DNA from: Sandaracinomonas limnophila
GTDB lineage: Bacteria; Bacteroidota; Bacteroidia; Cytophagales; Spirosomataceae
DNA: 64,000 nucleotides
Direction of reading: 5' to 3'
NCBI RefSeq assembly: GCF_004005965.1
Contig: NZ_SACY01000003.1
Location: 62,001-126,000 of the forward strand
In this document: positions 27,985 to 36,149 of the stretch, piece by piece
How positions within the stretch are numbered: the stretch's first letter is position 1
Layout of the letters: every line of letters starts with the position of its first letter
Notes under the pieces: generated by a model
Told to the model about the DNA's origin: nothing
What the model saw: the letters and a program-made list of their open reading frames with translations, nothing else
Database searches by the model: none
Made by a program: the position numbers and the translations under genes

Positions 27985-28011
27985 GCAGAGTGAGCCAGTG
28001 AGCAAAGTGAG
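27981..28011 (+). repeat. TGAGCAGAG repeat after rhodanese 1, half of an inverted pair
   Basis: The repeat after the stop codon (GTGAGCAGAG, TGAGCCAG, TGAGCAAAG units) is matched base for base, apart from one 8-base unit (TTAGCCAG), by the reverse complement at 28301-28336. Both lie after a stop codon in sense orientation, the second after miaA. Confidence 0.9.
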
Positions 28012-28017
28012 TTGTGT

Positions 28018-28296
28018 TTATAAACTCAAAAAGGCTTCTAGGCCTCCTTCTAGATTTTCAACTTTAAATCCTTTGGAACGTAATAATTTGCTAGCAATTA
28101 AACTTTGAGTTCCATTGTAACAAATAACTACATATTTTTTCTCTTTGGATAACTCGCTGATTCTTTCAAGTAAATAATCCAATGGAATATGTATTCCACC
28201 CAAATTAAAATCATCCCATTCCTGATTTGTTCGAATATCTAATATAGATATATTCGCAAGTTCAATTTTAAATTCTTCAGGTTTCATAATTGACAT
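28018..28296 (-). CDS. Rhodanese-like protein 2
   Basis: Second single-domain rhodanese, 92 aa from the ATG at 28294-28296 (a GTG start 15 bases upstream lies inside the repeat and is less likely; ATG at 28285-28287 is the alternative). The active-site loop is ICYNGTQSLIASKLL with cysteine at about residue 65, a less basic loop than in rhodanese 1, so substrates may differ. The N-terminal strand ILDIRTNQEWDDFNLGGIHIP is typical. It lies downstream of miaA and is flanked by inverted repeats. Confidence 0.88.
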   Translation of the reverse strand: MSIMKPEEFKIELANISILDIRTNQEWDDFNLGGIHIPLDYLLERISELSKEKKYVVICYNGTQSLIASKLLRSKGFKVENLEGGLEAFLSL

Positions 28297-28300
28297 TTTT

Positions 28301-28336
28301 ACTTTGCTCACTGGCTAACTGGCTCACTCTGCTCAC
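28301..28336 (-). repeat. TGAGCAGAG repeat after miaA, other half of the inverted pair
   Basis: On the minus strand the array begins directly after the miaA stop TGA and extends to within a few bases of the rhodanese 2 start. It is the reverse complement of 27981-28008 with one extra 8-base unit. Confidence 0.9.
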
Positions 28337-29206
28337 TCATAACTCTCTAAACTCATACTCCCCCTGATGCCTAAACCAAGTCAATTGCTTTTTGGCATAG
28401 TGGCGACTATTTCGCTTCAATAAGCGAATCATTTCAGCCTCATCATATTCTCCACGAAGGTGGCCATAAACCTCCTTGTAGCCTAATGTTTTGAGGGCAT
28501 ATAGATCCTGAAATTGCTCAAATTTTTTAGCTTCTGCAACAAGGCCATTTTTCAGCATTTCATTCATTCGCTGGTCAATACGTTGGTACAAGATTTCTCT
28601 TGGACGATCTAAACAAATCTTTTGTATTTGAAAAGGTCTTTCTGCTTGTTTAGCTTTTCTTAAACTTGAATAGGGCTTGCCAGTAGTTAAACAAACTTCT
28701 AAAGCACGAACAATGCGTTGTGGATTTTGAATATCCACCTTTTCAGCATAATCGGGATCTAATTGACGTAATTCATTTGCTAAAACCTCAATCCCTTCTA
28801 AATCTAATCGTTCATTCAAGGTTTGACGCAATGCTAAATCGACTTCTGGCATTTCATCTAGTCCATCGGTTAAGGCCTTAAGATATAAACCCGAACCACC
28901 TGTGGCAATGACCACTTCATGTGTTTGAAAAAGCTTATCCAAGACTTTGAGCGCTTCGCGCTCAAAGTCACCTGGAGAAAAATACTCATGTATAGAATGT
29001 GAATCAATGAAATGATGCACCACACCACCTTGTTCTTCTTTGCTTGGTTTAGCAGTACCGATAGAAAGTTCTTTGTAAAATTGTCGTGAATCGGCAGAAA
29101 TAATTTCTGTGCCATATTTCTTTGCCAATTCCACACAATAGGCTGTTTTACCTACAGCCGTGGGACCCGCAACAACTATTAATAAGCGTTTTTCTTTTTG
29201 AACCAT
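28337..29206 (-). CDS. miaA: tRNA dimethylallyltransferase
   Basis: Transfers dimethylallyl from DMAPP to A37 of tRNAs reading UNN codons. The 289-residue protein has the P-loop GPTAVGKTA, the substrate segment ISADSRQFYKELSIGTAKP, the GGSGLYLKALTDGL motif and the PQRIVRALEVCLTTGKPYS segment. The C-terminal basic region (RHYAKKQLTWFRHQGEYEF) completes the family pattern. Its start overlaps the end of the helicase gene by 28 bases, so the two are likely transcribed together. The stop codon is part of the neighbouring repeat. Confidence 0.96.
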   Translation of the reverse strand: MVQKEKRLLIVVAGPTAVGKTAYCVELAKKYGTEIISADSRQFYKELSIGTAKPSKEEQGGVVHHFIDSHSIHEYFSPGDFEREALKVLDKLFQTHEVVIATGGSGLYLKALTDGLDEMPEVDLALRQTLNERLDLEGIEVLANELRQLDPDYAEKVDIQNPQRIVRALEVCLTTGKPYSSLRKAKQAERPFQIQKICLDRPREILYQRIDQRMNEMLKNGLVAEAKKFEQFQDLYALKTLGYKEVYGHLRGEYDEAEMIRLLKRNSRHYAKKQLTWFRHQGEYEFREL

Positions 29207-30477
29207 GTCTTTCCAGATTTTGGCTTATCTACCGAATTTTTATTTGAAAAATTGGCTTCATTGCGTTTGGCAGAATCATTATTTTTCGGAGATCTTGACT
29301 TATAATTATTTCCTTTTGCTTCCTTTTTCTCAACATGAAAAATCTTCATCGGATATTTATGCTCTTCAAAAACCGGAATTTTCTTACCAATCAATTTCTC
29401 AATTTCCTTCAAATCCGCCTTTTCTTCAATATCACAGAATGAAATGGCCGTTCCTTTGGCTCCTGCCCTACCCGTTCTTCCTATTCGATGTACGTACGTT
29501 TCAGGTATATTGGGCAATTCAAAATTGATAACATATTCCAATTCATCTACATCAATACCTCGTGCAGCAATATCAGTTGCAACTAAAACTCGAGTTTTTT
29601 GAGATTTAAAATTATTCAATGCCGTTTGTCGAGCATTTTGTGATTTATTTCCATGGATCGCCTCCGCAGTAATTCCAGCTTTTAACAGCACTTTAACTAC
29701 TTTATCAGCACCATGCTTGGTTCGTGTAAAAACCAAAACCGTTTTAATATTGGTATCTTCCAAAAAGCTCAACAACAAATTGTATTTATTGTTTTTATCC
29801 ACAAAACAAACCGACTGGTTAATGATTTCAACAGTAGATGAAACGGGAGTAACAGTTACACGACTTGGATTGTGCAATATAGTATTTGCTAAGGCAACAA
29901 TATCGGGGGGCATAGTTGCAGAAAAGAACAAAGACTGTCTCTTCTTTGGCAAAACGGCCAACAACCTTTTCACATCGTGAATAAATCCCATGTCTAACAT
30001 GCGATCTGCCTCATCTAAGACAAAATATTCTACATCAGCAATGCTTAATAATCGCTGATTCATAAGGTCCAATAATCGACCAGGTGTGGCAACCAATAAA
30101 TCTACTCCTGATTTTAATGCATTTACCTGCGGAGTTTGACCAACACCACCAAAAATAACTGTTGATTTGAGAGGTAGATGTCGAGCATAGGCCTCAAAAC
30201 TCTCTCCAATTTGTATAGCTAATTCCCTGGTTGGGGTAACAATTAATCCTCTAATACTTCTTTTTTTATTGAAATTCTTAGTGGCATCCATCAATTGAAT
30301 GATGGGTAATAAAAACGCTGCTGTTTTACCGGTACCGGTTTGGGCGCAACCCAACAAATCATTTCCTTTCAAGACTTCCGGAATGGATTGTTCTTGAATA
30401 GGAGTTAAATGTTCATATCCCTCCTCTCCTAATGCTTTTAGGATCGGTTCAATGAGGTGTAATTCTTGAAATTTCAT
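29179..30477 (-). CDS. DEAD-box RNA helicase, RhlE type
   Basis: ATP-dependent RNA helicase (432 aa from the ATG at 30475-30477, MKFQELHLIEPILKAL). Motifs in order: Q motif TPIQEQSIPEVLKG, motif I AQTGTGKT, Ia PTRELAIQI, Ib TPGRLL, II DEAD in VLDEADRMLDMGF, III SATMP, and VI HRIGRTGRAG. A lysine-rich tail ends the protein (KKEAKGNNYKSRSPKNN). An in-frame ATG at 30576 would add a non-conserved stretch that crosses the promoter. The downstream miaA overlaps it. Confidence 0.94.
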   Translation of the reverse strand: MKFQELHLIEPILKALGEEGYEHLTPIQEQSIPEVLKGNDLLGCAQTGTGKTAAFLLPIIQLMDATKNFNKKRSIRGLIVTPTRELAIQIGESFEAYARHLPLKSTVIFGGVGQTPQVNALKSGVDLLVATPGRLLDLMNQRLLSIADVEYFVLDEADRMLDMGFIHDVKRLLAVLPKKRQSLFFSATMPPDIVALANTILHNPSRVTVTPVSSTVEIINQSVCFVDKNNKYNLLLSFLEDTNIKTVLVFTRTKHGADKVVKVLLKAGITAEAIHGNKSQNARQTALNNFKSQKTRVLVATDIAARGIDVDELEYVINFELPNIPETYVHRIGRTGRAGAKGTAISFCDIEEKADLKEIEKLIGKKIPVFEEHKYPMKIFHVEKKEAKGNNYKSRSPKNNDSAKRNEANFSNKNSVDKPKSGKTWFKKKNAY

Positions 30478-30531
30478 GAATGAATTTTGAAACAGAATAA
30501 TGGGAAACGAATTTTCCCCAAAGCTGATACA

Positions 30532-30539
30532 CAAAGGTA
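30532..30539 (-). promoter_or_regulatory. -7 element of the helicase-miaA operon
   Basis: The minus strand reads TACCTTTG, a perfect TAnnTTTG match. Transcription would start near 30525 and leave a 48-base leader before the ATG at 30477. Confidence 0.55.
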
Positions 30540-30560
30540 CGGATTTTCTAAAAAAAATGC

Positions 30561-30595
30561 TATTTTTGAAATACATAAGGTATTCAGCATACCTT
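30561..30595 (+). promoter_or_regulatory. -7 element and palindrome of the MFS-acs operon
   Basis: TATTTTTG at 30561-30568 is a perfect -7 match, giving a start near 30575. A perfect inverted repeat follows at 30577-30595: AAGGTAT, loop TCAGC and ATACCTT. Its position at the transcript start suits a repressor operator or a leader hairpin. The regulator is not known. Confidence 0.55.
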
Positions 30596-30618
30596 GAACC
30601 TATTTAATAAAAGATTAC

Positions 30619-32178
30619 ATGACACATAAAAAGCAAAGTCTTGCTTACATCATTAGCGCTTCCTCAGTAGGAACACTTATTGAATGGTACGACTTCTATA
30701 TTTTTGGAAGTTTAGCAACGGTCTTATCCACTAAATTTTTTCCAACGGATAATCCCACAGCAGCCTTTTTAAACACCCTTGCCACCTTTGCAGCGGGATT
30801 TGTAGTTAGACCTTTCGGTGCATTGGTTTTCGGACGATTGGGCGATTTAATTGGTCGAAAATACACCTTCATGGTCACTTTAATGTTGATGGGAGGTGCA
30901 ACATTTGCTATCGGTTTAGTGCCTTCTTATACAACTATTGGCGCATTTGCCCCTATTTTGGTTTTAACCTTACGCCTATTACAAGGCTTAGCCCTTGGCG
31001 GTGAATATGGTGGCGCAGCAACCTATGTAGCAGAACATTCCCCAGATGAAAAAAGAGGATTTTATACCTCTTGGATTCAAACTACAGCGACAGTTGGATT
31101 AGTCATTTCTTTGGGAGTTATTATGCTTACCAAAGCTTCGATGTCAAAAGAAGCATTTGACGATTTCGGTTGGAGAATTCCTTTTTTATTATCCGCTTTA
31201 ATGGTCTTGGTTTCTTTCATTATTCGCAGAAATATGTCGGAGTCGCCCTTATTTGAAAAAGCAAAAGCCGAAGGAAAGATGGCTAAAAATCCGTTAAAAG
31301 AATCTTTTGGACATAAATTAAATCTTAAATATGTGTTATTAGCACTTTTTGGTGCCACCATGGGACAAGGATTAGTTTGGTACACGGGACAGTTTTATGC
31401 ACAAACCTTTCTTATTAAAATTTGCAACATAGATGATACCCAAGCCAATACCATCATGGTAATTGGTTTACTTATTGGAACACCACTATTCATCTTTTTC
31501 GGTGGATTGTCAGACAAAATTGGTCGCAAAGGAATCATGCTAGCTGGCATGTTGCTTGGAGTTATTTTCTATCGCCCGATTTTCGAAAAAATGTACCAAA
31601 CGGTTAATTTAAGTAATAAGGAAAAAGTAGTAAATTCAGAAAAAATAGATCGTAAAATTACGTCTATTGATGGCACTTCTGATTCCTTGTTGACCACAAC
31701 TATTTCGGCTTCCTACACGGATGGCACACAGTTTAAGAAAGTTATTAAAGTAACCAAATTGGCAGATGCATCTAAAGAAGCCCCAAAAGCAGACGAAAAA
31801 ACCACTTTGCTCATCAATTCAAGTGATCGCTGGACGCTCATCCTGATGGTTTTCTTTTTAATTTCATTCGTTACCATGGCTTATGGGCCAATTGCTGCCT
31901 TTTTAGTGGAATTATTTCCCACTAAAATTCGTTATACATCTATGTCCTTACCATACCATATTGGTAACGGAATTTTTGGTGGATTAATGCCTGCCATTGC
32001 GACATTCTTGGTGACACAAGCAAAAGATGCAAATAAGGCAGCAGAAGAAGCGGGTCAAGCAGTTGTATATGCGAAACCTTATTTAGAAGGCTTAAATTAT
32101 CCTTTGGCCTTAATAGGAGTTTGTGTGGTTATTGGTTTAATATACATCAAGGGAACTGGTCGCCACATGGCTGAATAG
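30619..32178 (+). CDS. MFS transporter (metabolite:H+ symporter type)
   Basis: Major facilitator permease of the MHS subgroup (519 aa, twelve helices), close in pattern to proline/betaine and organic acid symporters. The start SSVGTLIEWYDFYIFGSLATVL and the loop GRLGDLIGRKYTF are family signatures. A hydrophilic insertion of about 75 residues (about 320-395; lysine-, serine- and threonine-rich) lies between helices 8 and 9, which is unusual for the family and would face the cytoplasm or periplasm depending on topology. A 74-residue membrane protein and acs follow within 20 bases each, suggesting uptake of a short carboxylate such as acetate. Confidence 0.87.
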   Translation: MTHKKQSLAYIISASSVGTLIEWYDFYIFGSLATVLSTKFFPTDNPTAAFLNTLATFAAGFVVRPFGALVFGRLGDLIGRKYTFMVTLMLMGGATFAIGLVPSYTTIGAFAPILVLTLRLLQGLALGGEYGGAATYVAEHSPDEKRGFYTSWIQTTATVGLVISLGVIMLTKASMSKEAFDDFGWRIPFLLSALMVLVSFIIRRNMSESPLFEKAKAEGKMAKNPLKESFGHKLNLKYVLLALFGATMGQGLVWYTGQFYAQTFLIKICNIDDTQANTIMVIGLLIGTPLFIFFGGLSDKIGRKGIMLAGMLLGVIFYRPIFEKMYQTVNLSNKEKVVNSEKIDRKITSIDGTSDSLLTTTISASYTDGTQFKKVIKVTKLADASKEAPKADEKTTLLINSSDRWTLILMVFFLISFVTMAYGPIAAFLVELFPTKIRYTSMSLPYHIGNGIFGGLMPAIATFLVTQAKDANKAAEEAGQAVVYAKPYLEGLNYPLALIGVCVVIGLIYIKGTGRHMAE

Positions 32179-32198
32179 TTTCATGAAATACAAAAGAG

Positions 32199-32423
32199 AT
32201 GAATGCATTAAAAAAAATTTTAGGGATTGTTTGGATAGGCTTGGGATTATTTGCAGGGTATTACCTCATTATTTCTCAGGCCTTACCACTTTGGAAAACA
32301 GGTGGAAACGATTTAGTACCTGCCATCATTTACACCTTTATCTTGGCACCTCTTATCACCTTGGGGATGTCCATTTTTGGTTACTATGCAGTAACTGGAG
32401 AATTTAACAATGAAATAAAATAA
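32199..32423 (+). CDS. Small two-helix membrane protein
   Basis: Seventy-four residues with two hydrophobic stretches (about 7-27 and 41-63) joined by a polar loop. I do not recognise the family. It sits 20 bases after the MFS gene and 16 bases before acs, so it probably belongs to the same operon and may be a subunit or stabiliser of the transporter. An overlapping frame at 32183 is a shadow. No signal peptide or catalytic motif is present. Confidence 0.8.
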   Translation: MNALKKILGIVWIGLGLFAGYYLIISQALPLWKTGGNDLVPAIIYTFILAPLITLGMSIFGYYAVTGEFNNEIK

Positions 32424-32439
32424 AGATTATACGACAACC

Positions 32440-34332
32440 ATGAGAATTACAAACATTGCTGCCTATCAACAAGCCTATAAAAAAAGTGTGGAAAATCCAG
32501 AACAATTTTGGGCAAAAATTGCCTCCGAAAATTTCGTCTGGGACAAACCATTTACAAAAATTTTAGATTGGAATTTCAACGATTACAAAGTGAATTGGTT
32601 CGAAGATGGTCAATTGAACATCACCACTAATGCTTTGGATCGCCATGCTGCAAACCAACCGAATACGGTTGCTTTAATTTACGAACCAAACGAACCCGGA
32701 GACGACTCCGTTTCCATCACCTATAAAGAATTATTAGAAAAAGTTTCTCGATTTGCCAATGTTTTAAAAGCAAATGGCGTTCAAAAAGGCGACCGTGTGT
32801 GTATCTACATGCCGATGATTCCTGAATTGGCCATTGCCGTATTGGCAACCGCACGTATTGGAGCCATTCACTCGGTAGTTTTCGGCGGATTTTCAGCACA
32901 ATCTATTGCCGACCGTATCAATGATTCGGAATGTAAAGTAGTAATTACAACTGATGGGGCTGTTCGTGGTAACAAGAAAATACCCATGAAAGAAACAGTG
33001 GATGAGGCTTTAGTGACTTGTCCATGCGTAGAAAAAGTAATTGTGGCTTCTCGAACCCACACTCCTGTTTCTATGATCAAGGGAAGAGATATTTGGTGGA
33101 AAGAGGCAGAACAAGAGGTAAGTGCGACCTGTCCAGCTGAAATAATGAATGCCGAAGACCCGCTATTTATTTTATATACTTCTGGTTCAACCGGTAAACC
33201 CAAAGGTGTGGTGCATACTTGCGGTGGTTACATGGTCTACGCAGCCTATACATTTGCAAACGTCTTTCAATACAATCCGGGTGATGTATATTTCTGTACG
33301 GCAGATATTGGTTGGATTACGGGTCACTCCTACTTGGTTTATGGTCCGCTCTTAAATGGTGCGACTTCTTTGATGTTTGAGGGCATACCAACCTATCCAG
33401 ATGCAGGACGTTTCTGGGATATCATTGCTCGACACAAAGTAAATATTTTCTATACTGCACCAACAGCCATTCGTTCGCTGATGGGCTTTGGGGATTCGTT
33501 TTTGGAAAATAAAGATTTAAGTACGCTCCGCGTACTTGGTTCGGTGGGTGAACCATTAAACGAAGAAGCTTGGCATTGGTACAATGATAAAATTGGCAAA
33601 GGTAATTGTCCAATCGTGGATACTTGGTGGCAAACAGAAACGGCTGGTATCATGATTTCCCCGTTGGCGGGCATTACTGAAACTAAACCTGCTTTTGCAA
33701 CCCTTCCTTTACCAGGAGTTCAGCCGATATTGGTGGACGAAAACGGTAAAGAAATTGAAGGAAACGGAGTAAATGGCAATTTATGTATCAAATACCCTTG
33801 GCCATCTATCATCCGAACCACCTGGGGAGATCATGAGCGATGTAAATCGACTTATTTCTCTACCTATCCAGGACTTTATTTTACTGGCGATGGCTGTATG
33901 AGAGATGAAGATGGTTATTACCGAATTACAGGACGAGTGGATGATGTGATGAACATTTCTGGTCACCGAATTGGCACCGCCGAGGTAGAAAATGCGATCA
34001 ATTCCCATACGGGCATTGTAGAATCAGCTGTGGTAGGTTATCCACACGATATCAAAGGACAGGGCATCTACGCGTATGTAATCTGTGAACATACGCCAGA
34101 GCATCCTGATTTATTGAAAAAAGATATCTTAATGACCGTTTCAAAAATCATTGGCCCTATTGCCAAACCCGATAAAATTCAATTTGTTTCTGGCTTACCT
34201 AAAACCCGCTCAGGAAAAATCATGCGTCGTATTTTACGCAAAGTAGCTGAAGGAGATGTTTCTAATTTAGGTGATACTTCTACGCTTTTAGATCCAAGCG
34301 TGGTGGAGGAGATTATTGAGGGTGCTTTATAA
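32440..34332 (+). CDS. acs: Acetyl-CoA synthetase (AMP-forming)
   Basis: Activates acetate to acetyl-CoA through an acetyl-AMP intermediate, 630 aa. Motifs: YTSGSTGKPKGVVHTCGGY (ATP binding), DTWWQTETAG, YFTGDGCMRDEDGYYRITGRVDDVMNISGHRIGTAEVE, and the C-terminal PKTRSGKIMRR, whose lysine is the usual regulatory acetylation site. The length fits Acs. It is the last gene of a three-gene operon, which points to acetate assimilation. Confidence 0.97.
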   Translation: MRITNIAAYQQAYKKSVENPEQFWAKIASENFVWDKPFTKILDWNFNDYKVNWFEDGQLNITTNALDRHAANQPNTVALIYEPNEPGDDSVSITYKELLEKVSRFANVLKANGVQKGDRVCIYMPMIPELAIAVLATARIGAIHSVVFGGFSAQSIADRINDSECKVVITTDGAVRGNKKIPMKETVDEALVTCPCVEKVIVASRTHTPVSMIKGRDIWWKEAEQEVSATCPAEIMNAEDPLFILYTSGSTGKPKGVVHTCGGYMVYAAYTFANVFQYNPGDVYFCTADIGWITGHSYLVYGPLLNGATSLMFEGIPTYPDAGRFWDIIARHKVNIFYTAPTAIRSLMGFGDSFLENKDLSTLRVLGSVGEPLNEEAWHWYNDKIGKGNCPIVDTWWQTETAGIMISPLAGITETKPAFATLPLPGVQPILVDENGKEIEGNGVNGNLCIKYPWPSIIRTTWGDHERCKSTYFSTYPGLYFTGDGCMRDEDGYYRITGRVDDVMNISGHRIGTAEVENAINSHTGIVESAVVGYPHDIKGQGIYAYVICEHTPEHPDLLKKDILMTVSKIIGPIAKPDKIQFVSGLPKTRSGKIMRRILRKVAEGDVSNLGDTSTLLDPSVVEEIIEGAL

Positions 34333-34333
34333 A

Positions 34334-34401
34334 TTATGAGTTATGGGTTATGAGTTATGGAAAATATTTTTTAGCCATAACTCATAACCCATAACTCATA
34401 A
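34334..34401. terminator. Perfect 27-bp inverted repeat between acs and the SSS symporter
   Basis: Each arm is 27 bases (34334-34360 and 34375-34401) with no mismatch and a 14-base A/T-rich loop. Each arm is four units of the GTTATGA/CATAACT heptamer family. It lies between two convergent genes, 1 base after the acs stop and 6 bases before the other stop, and probably acts as a bidirectional terminator. Confidence 0.9.
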
Positions 34402-34407
34402 CTCATT

Positions 34408-36081
34408 TTACCAAAAATACGTATACAAGAACAACAACATCACACAAACAACCACAGTTCCGACTAAGAAACTTGGGGTAAGTTTGAACATGGATGGGTC
34501 GATTTCAAGACCTTTTGGATTGTTTTTACTTTCTGGATCTGCTAATGTGATGATCACCATGGAGGTTACACAGAAAATAAATACCCAACCCATACGATCC
34601 ATAAAAGGAATCATCATTGTTCCTGTTTCATCGGCGTAAGCTGTATAGAATAAACAATCGTTTACACCTGTCCAAGTTGGAATATACTTACTTAAGATAG
34701 AGAAAGTTACACCTCCGATTAAAGCGAAAAGAGCTGCTTTTGAGGTAGTACGCTTCCAGAAGAATCCTAAAGAGAATAAAGCAAAAATACCTGGAGAAAC
34801 ATAACCAGTGTATTCCTGAATGAATTGGAAACCACCTTTTTTATCGATGCCCATTAATGGAGTCACAATGATTGCCAACACCAAAGATGCAATTACTGCA
34901 ATTTTACCAACTCTAACCAAGTTCTTTTCTGAAGCACCTGGATTTAAATAGTTCTTGTAAATATCCAAAGTAAAGATGGTAGAGATGGAATTTGCTTTAC
35001 CCGCCATGGAAGCAACAACAGCTGCTGTCAAGGCCGCAAAAGAAAGCCCTTTCAAACCATTTGGCAATAAGTTCAACAAAATTGGATAGGCATTGTCCTT
35101 ATTCACAACGCCGTTTGTCAACATTTCTTGTTGGAACATACCTTCTTTATGCAATAAATATGCCGCAATACCCGGTAAAACAACAATAATTGGCATCATC
35201 ATTTTCAAGAAAGCTGCAAACAAAATACCATTTCTTGCCGTTGGAAGATCAGCCCCTAAAGCACGTTGTGTGATGTATTGGTTGCATCCCCAATAGTTCA
35301 AATTGATAATCCACATACCACCTATAAGTACGGTTAGTCCTGGAAGAGAAGGATAATTTTCATTTCCTTTTTGTAAAATCATGTGGAAATGCTCAGGCGC
35401 TTTGGTCATTAAATGATTCAAACCATTTAAGAAACCAGTATCTCCATAATGCTCAGAAACCATATTAAGGGCCAAATAAGCAGTAACTAATCCGCCCAAA
35501 ACCAAGAAAATTACTTGGATTACATCGGTATATCCAATAACCTTCATTCCACCTAAGGTGATAATACCTGCGAAAATCGACATCCCAATCATACAGACGG
35601 TGATGGAGATTCCCGAAATAGCTGAAACAGCTAAAGCACCAAGGTATAAAATAGAAGTTAAGTTAACAGTGATGTATAACATTAACCAGAAAACGGCCAT
35701 GATTAATGACACGGTTGGACTGTAGCGCTGACTCAAAAACTGAGGCATGGTGAAGATTTTGTTCTTCAAGTAAATTGGCATGAAGAAAATAGCAACAATT
35801 AATAAAGTGGCAGCTGCCATCCATTCATAGGTTGCAATGGCTAATCCCATTTTGAAACCATCTCCAGAAGTACCAATAAATTGCTCAGCAGAAATATTAG
35901 AAGCGATTAAGGAAGCTCCAATAGCCCACCAAGTTAAAGAACCTTCCGCTAAAAAGAAGTCGTTTGAAGATTCTAATTTGGCTTTTTTGCGGTTGTACAC
36001 CCAATATCCATAAGAGGCAACAACAACGAAATAGAATAAAAATACGAGATAATCAAGTGTTTGTAAACCTTGTGATTGCAT
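34408..36081 (-). CDS. Sodium:solute symporter (SSS family)
   Basis: Sodium-coupled permease of 557 aa with about thirteen to fourteen helices. Early family marks are FFLAEGSLTWWAIGASLIASNISAEQFIGTSGDGF (sodium site) and VIFLVLGGLVTAYLALN. The NYWGCNQYITQRALGA segment is typical of the sugar/inositol-like SGLT subgroup in Bacteroidetes. The substrate may be a sugar. It is a single-gene unit, convergent with acs and followed upstream by the NFACT gene. A weak -7-like TATTTTAG lies upstream on the minus strand. Confidence 0.92.
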   Translation of the reverse strand: MQSQGLQTLDYLVFLFYFVVVASYGYWVYNRKKAKLESSNDFFLAEGSLTWWAIGASLIASNISAEQFIGTSGDGFKMGLAIATYEWMAAATLLIVAIFFMPIYLKNKIFTMPQFLSQRYSPTVSLIMAVFWLMLYITVNLTSILYLGALAVSAISGISITVCMIGMSIFAGIITLGGMKVIGYTDVIQVIFLVLGGLVTAYLALNMVSEHYGDTGFLNGLNHLMTKAPEHFHMILQKGNENYPSLPGLTVLIGGMWIINLNYWGCNQYITQRALGADLPTARNGILFAAFLKMMMPIIVVLPGIAAYLLHKEGMFQQEMLTNGVVNKDNAYPILLNLLPNGLKGLSFAALTAAVVASMAGKANSISTIFTLDIYKNYLNPGASEKNLVRVGKIAVIASLVLAIIVTPLMGIDKKGGFQFIQEYTGYVSPGIFALFSLGFFWKRTTSKAALFALIGGVTFSILSKYIPTWTGVNDCLFYTAYADETGTMMIPFMDRMGWVFIFCVTSMVIITLADPESKNNPKGLEIDPSMFKLTPSFLVGTVVVCVMLLFLYTYFW

Positions 36082-36149
36082 AGAGTTTAATTTTTTGAGG
36101 TAATAAATTTTACTAAAATAGTATATTATGGCAATAATATAAAATTTTT

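Noticed and set aside
28297-28311. GTG start for rhodanese 2
   Set aside because: The codon lies in the repeat and ATG starts follow at 28296 and 28287.
27981-28336. Insertion sequence with terminal inverted repeats
   Set aside because: The repeats are tandem stop-codon arrays, no transposase lies between them and no target duplication is visible.
30478-30576. N-terminal extension of the helicase
   Set aside because: It crosses the -7 element at 30532-30539 and is not like any DEAD-box start.
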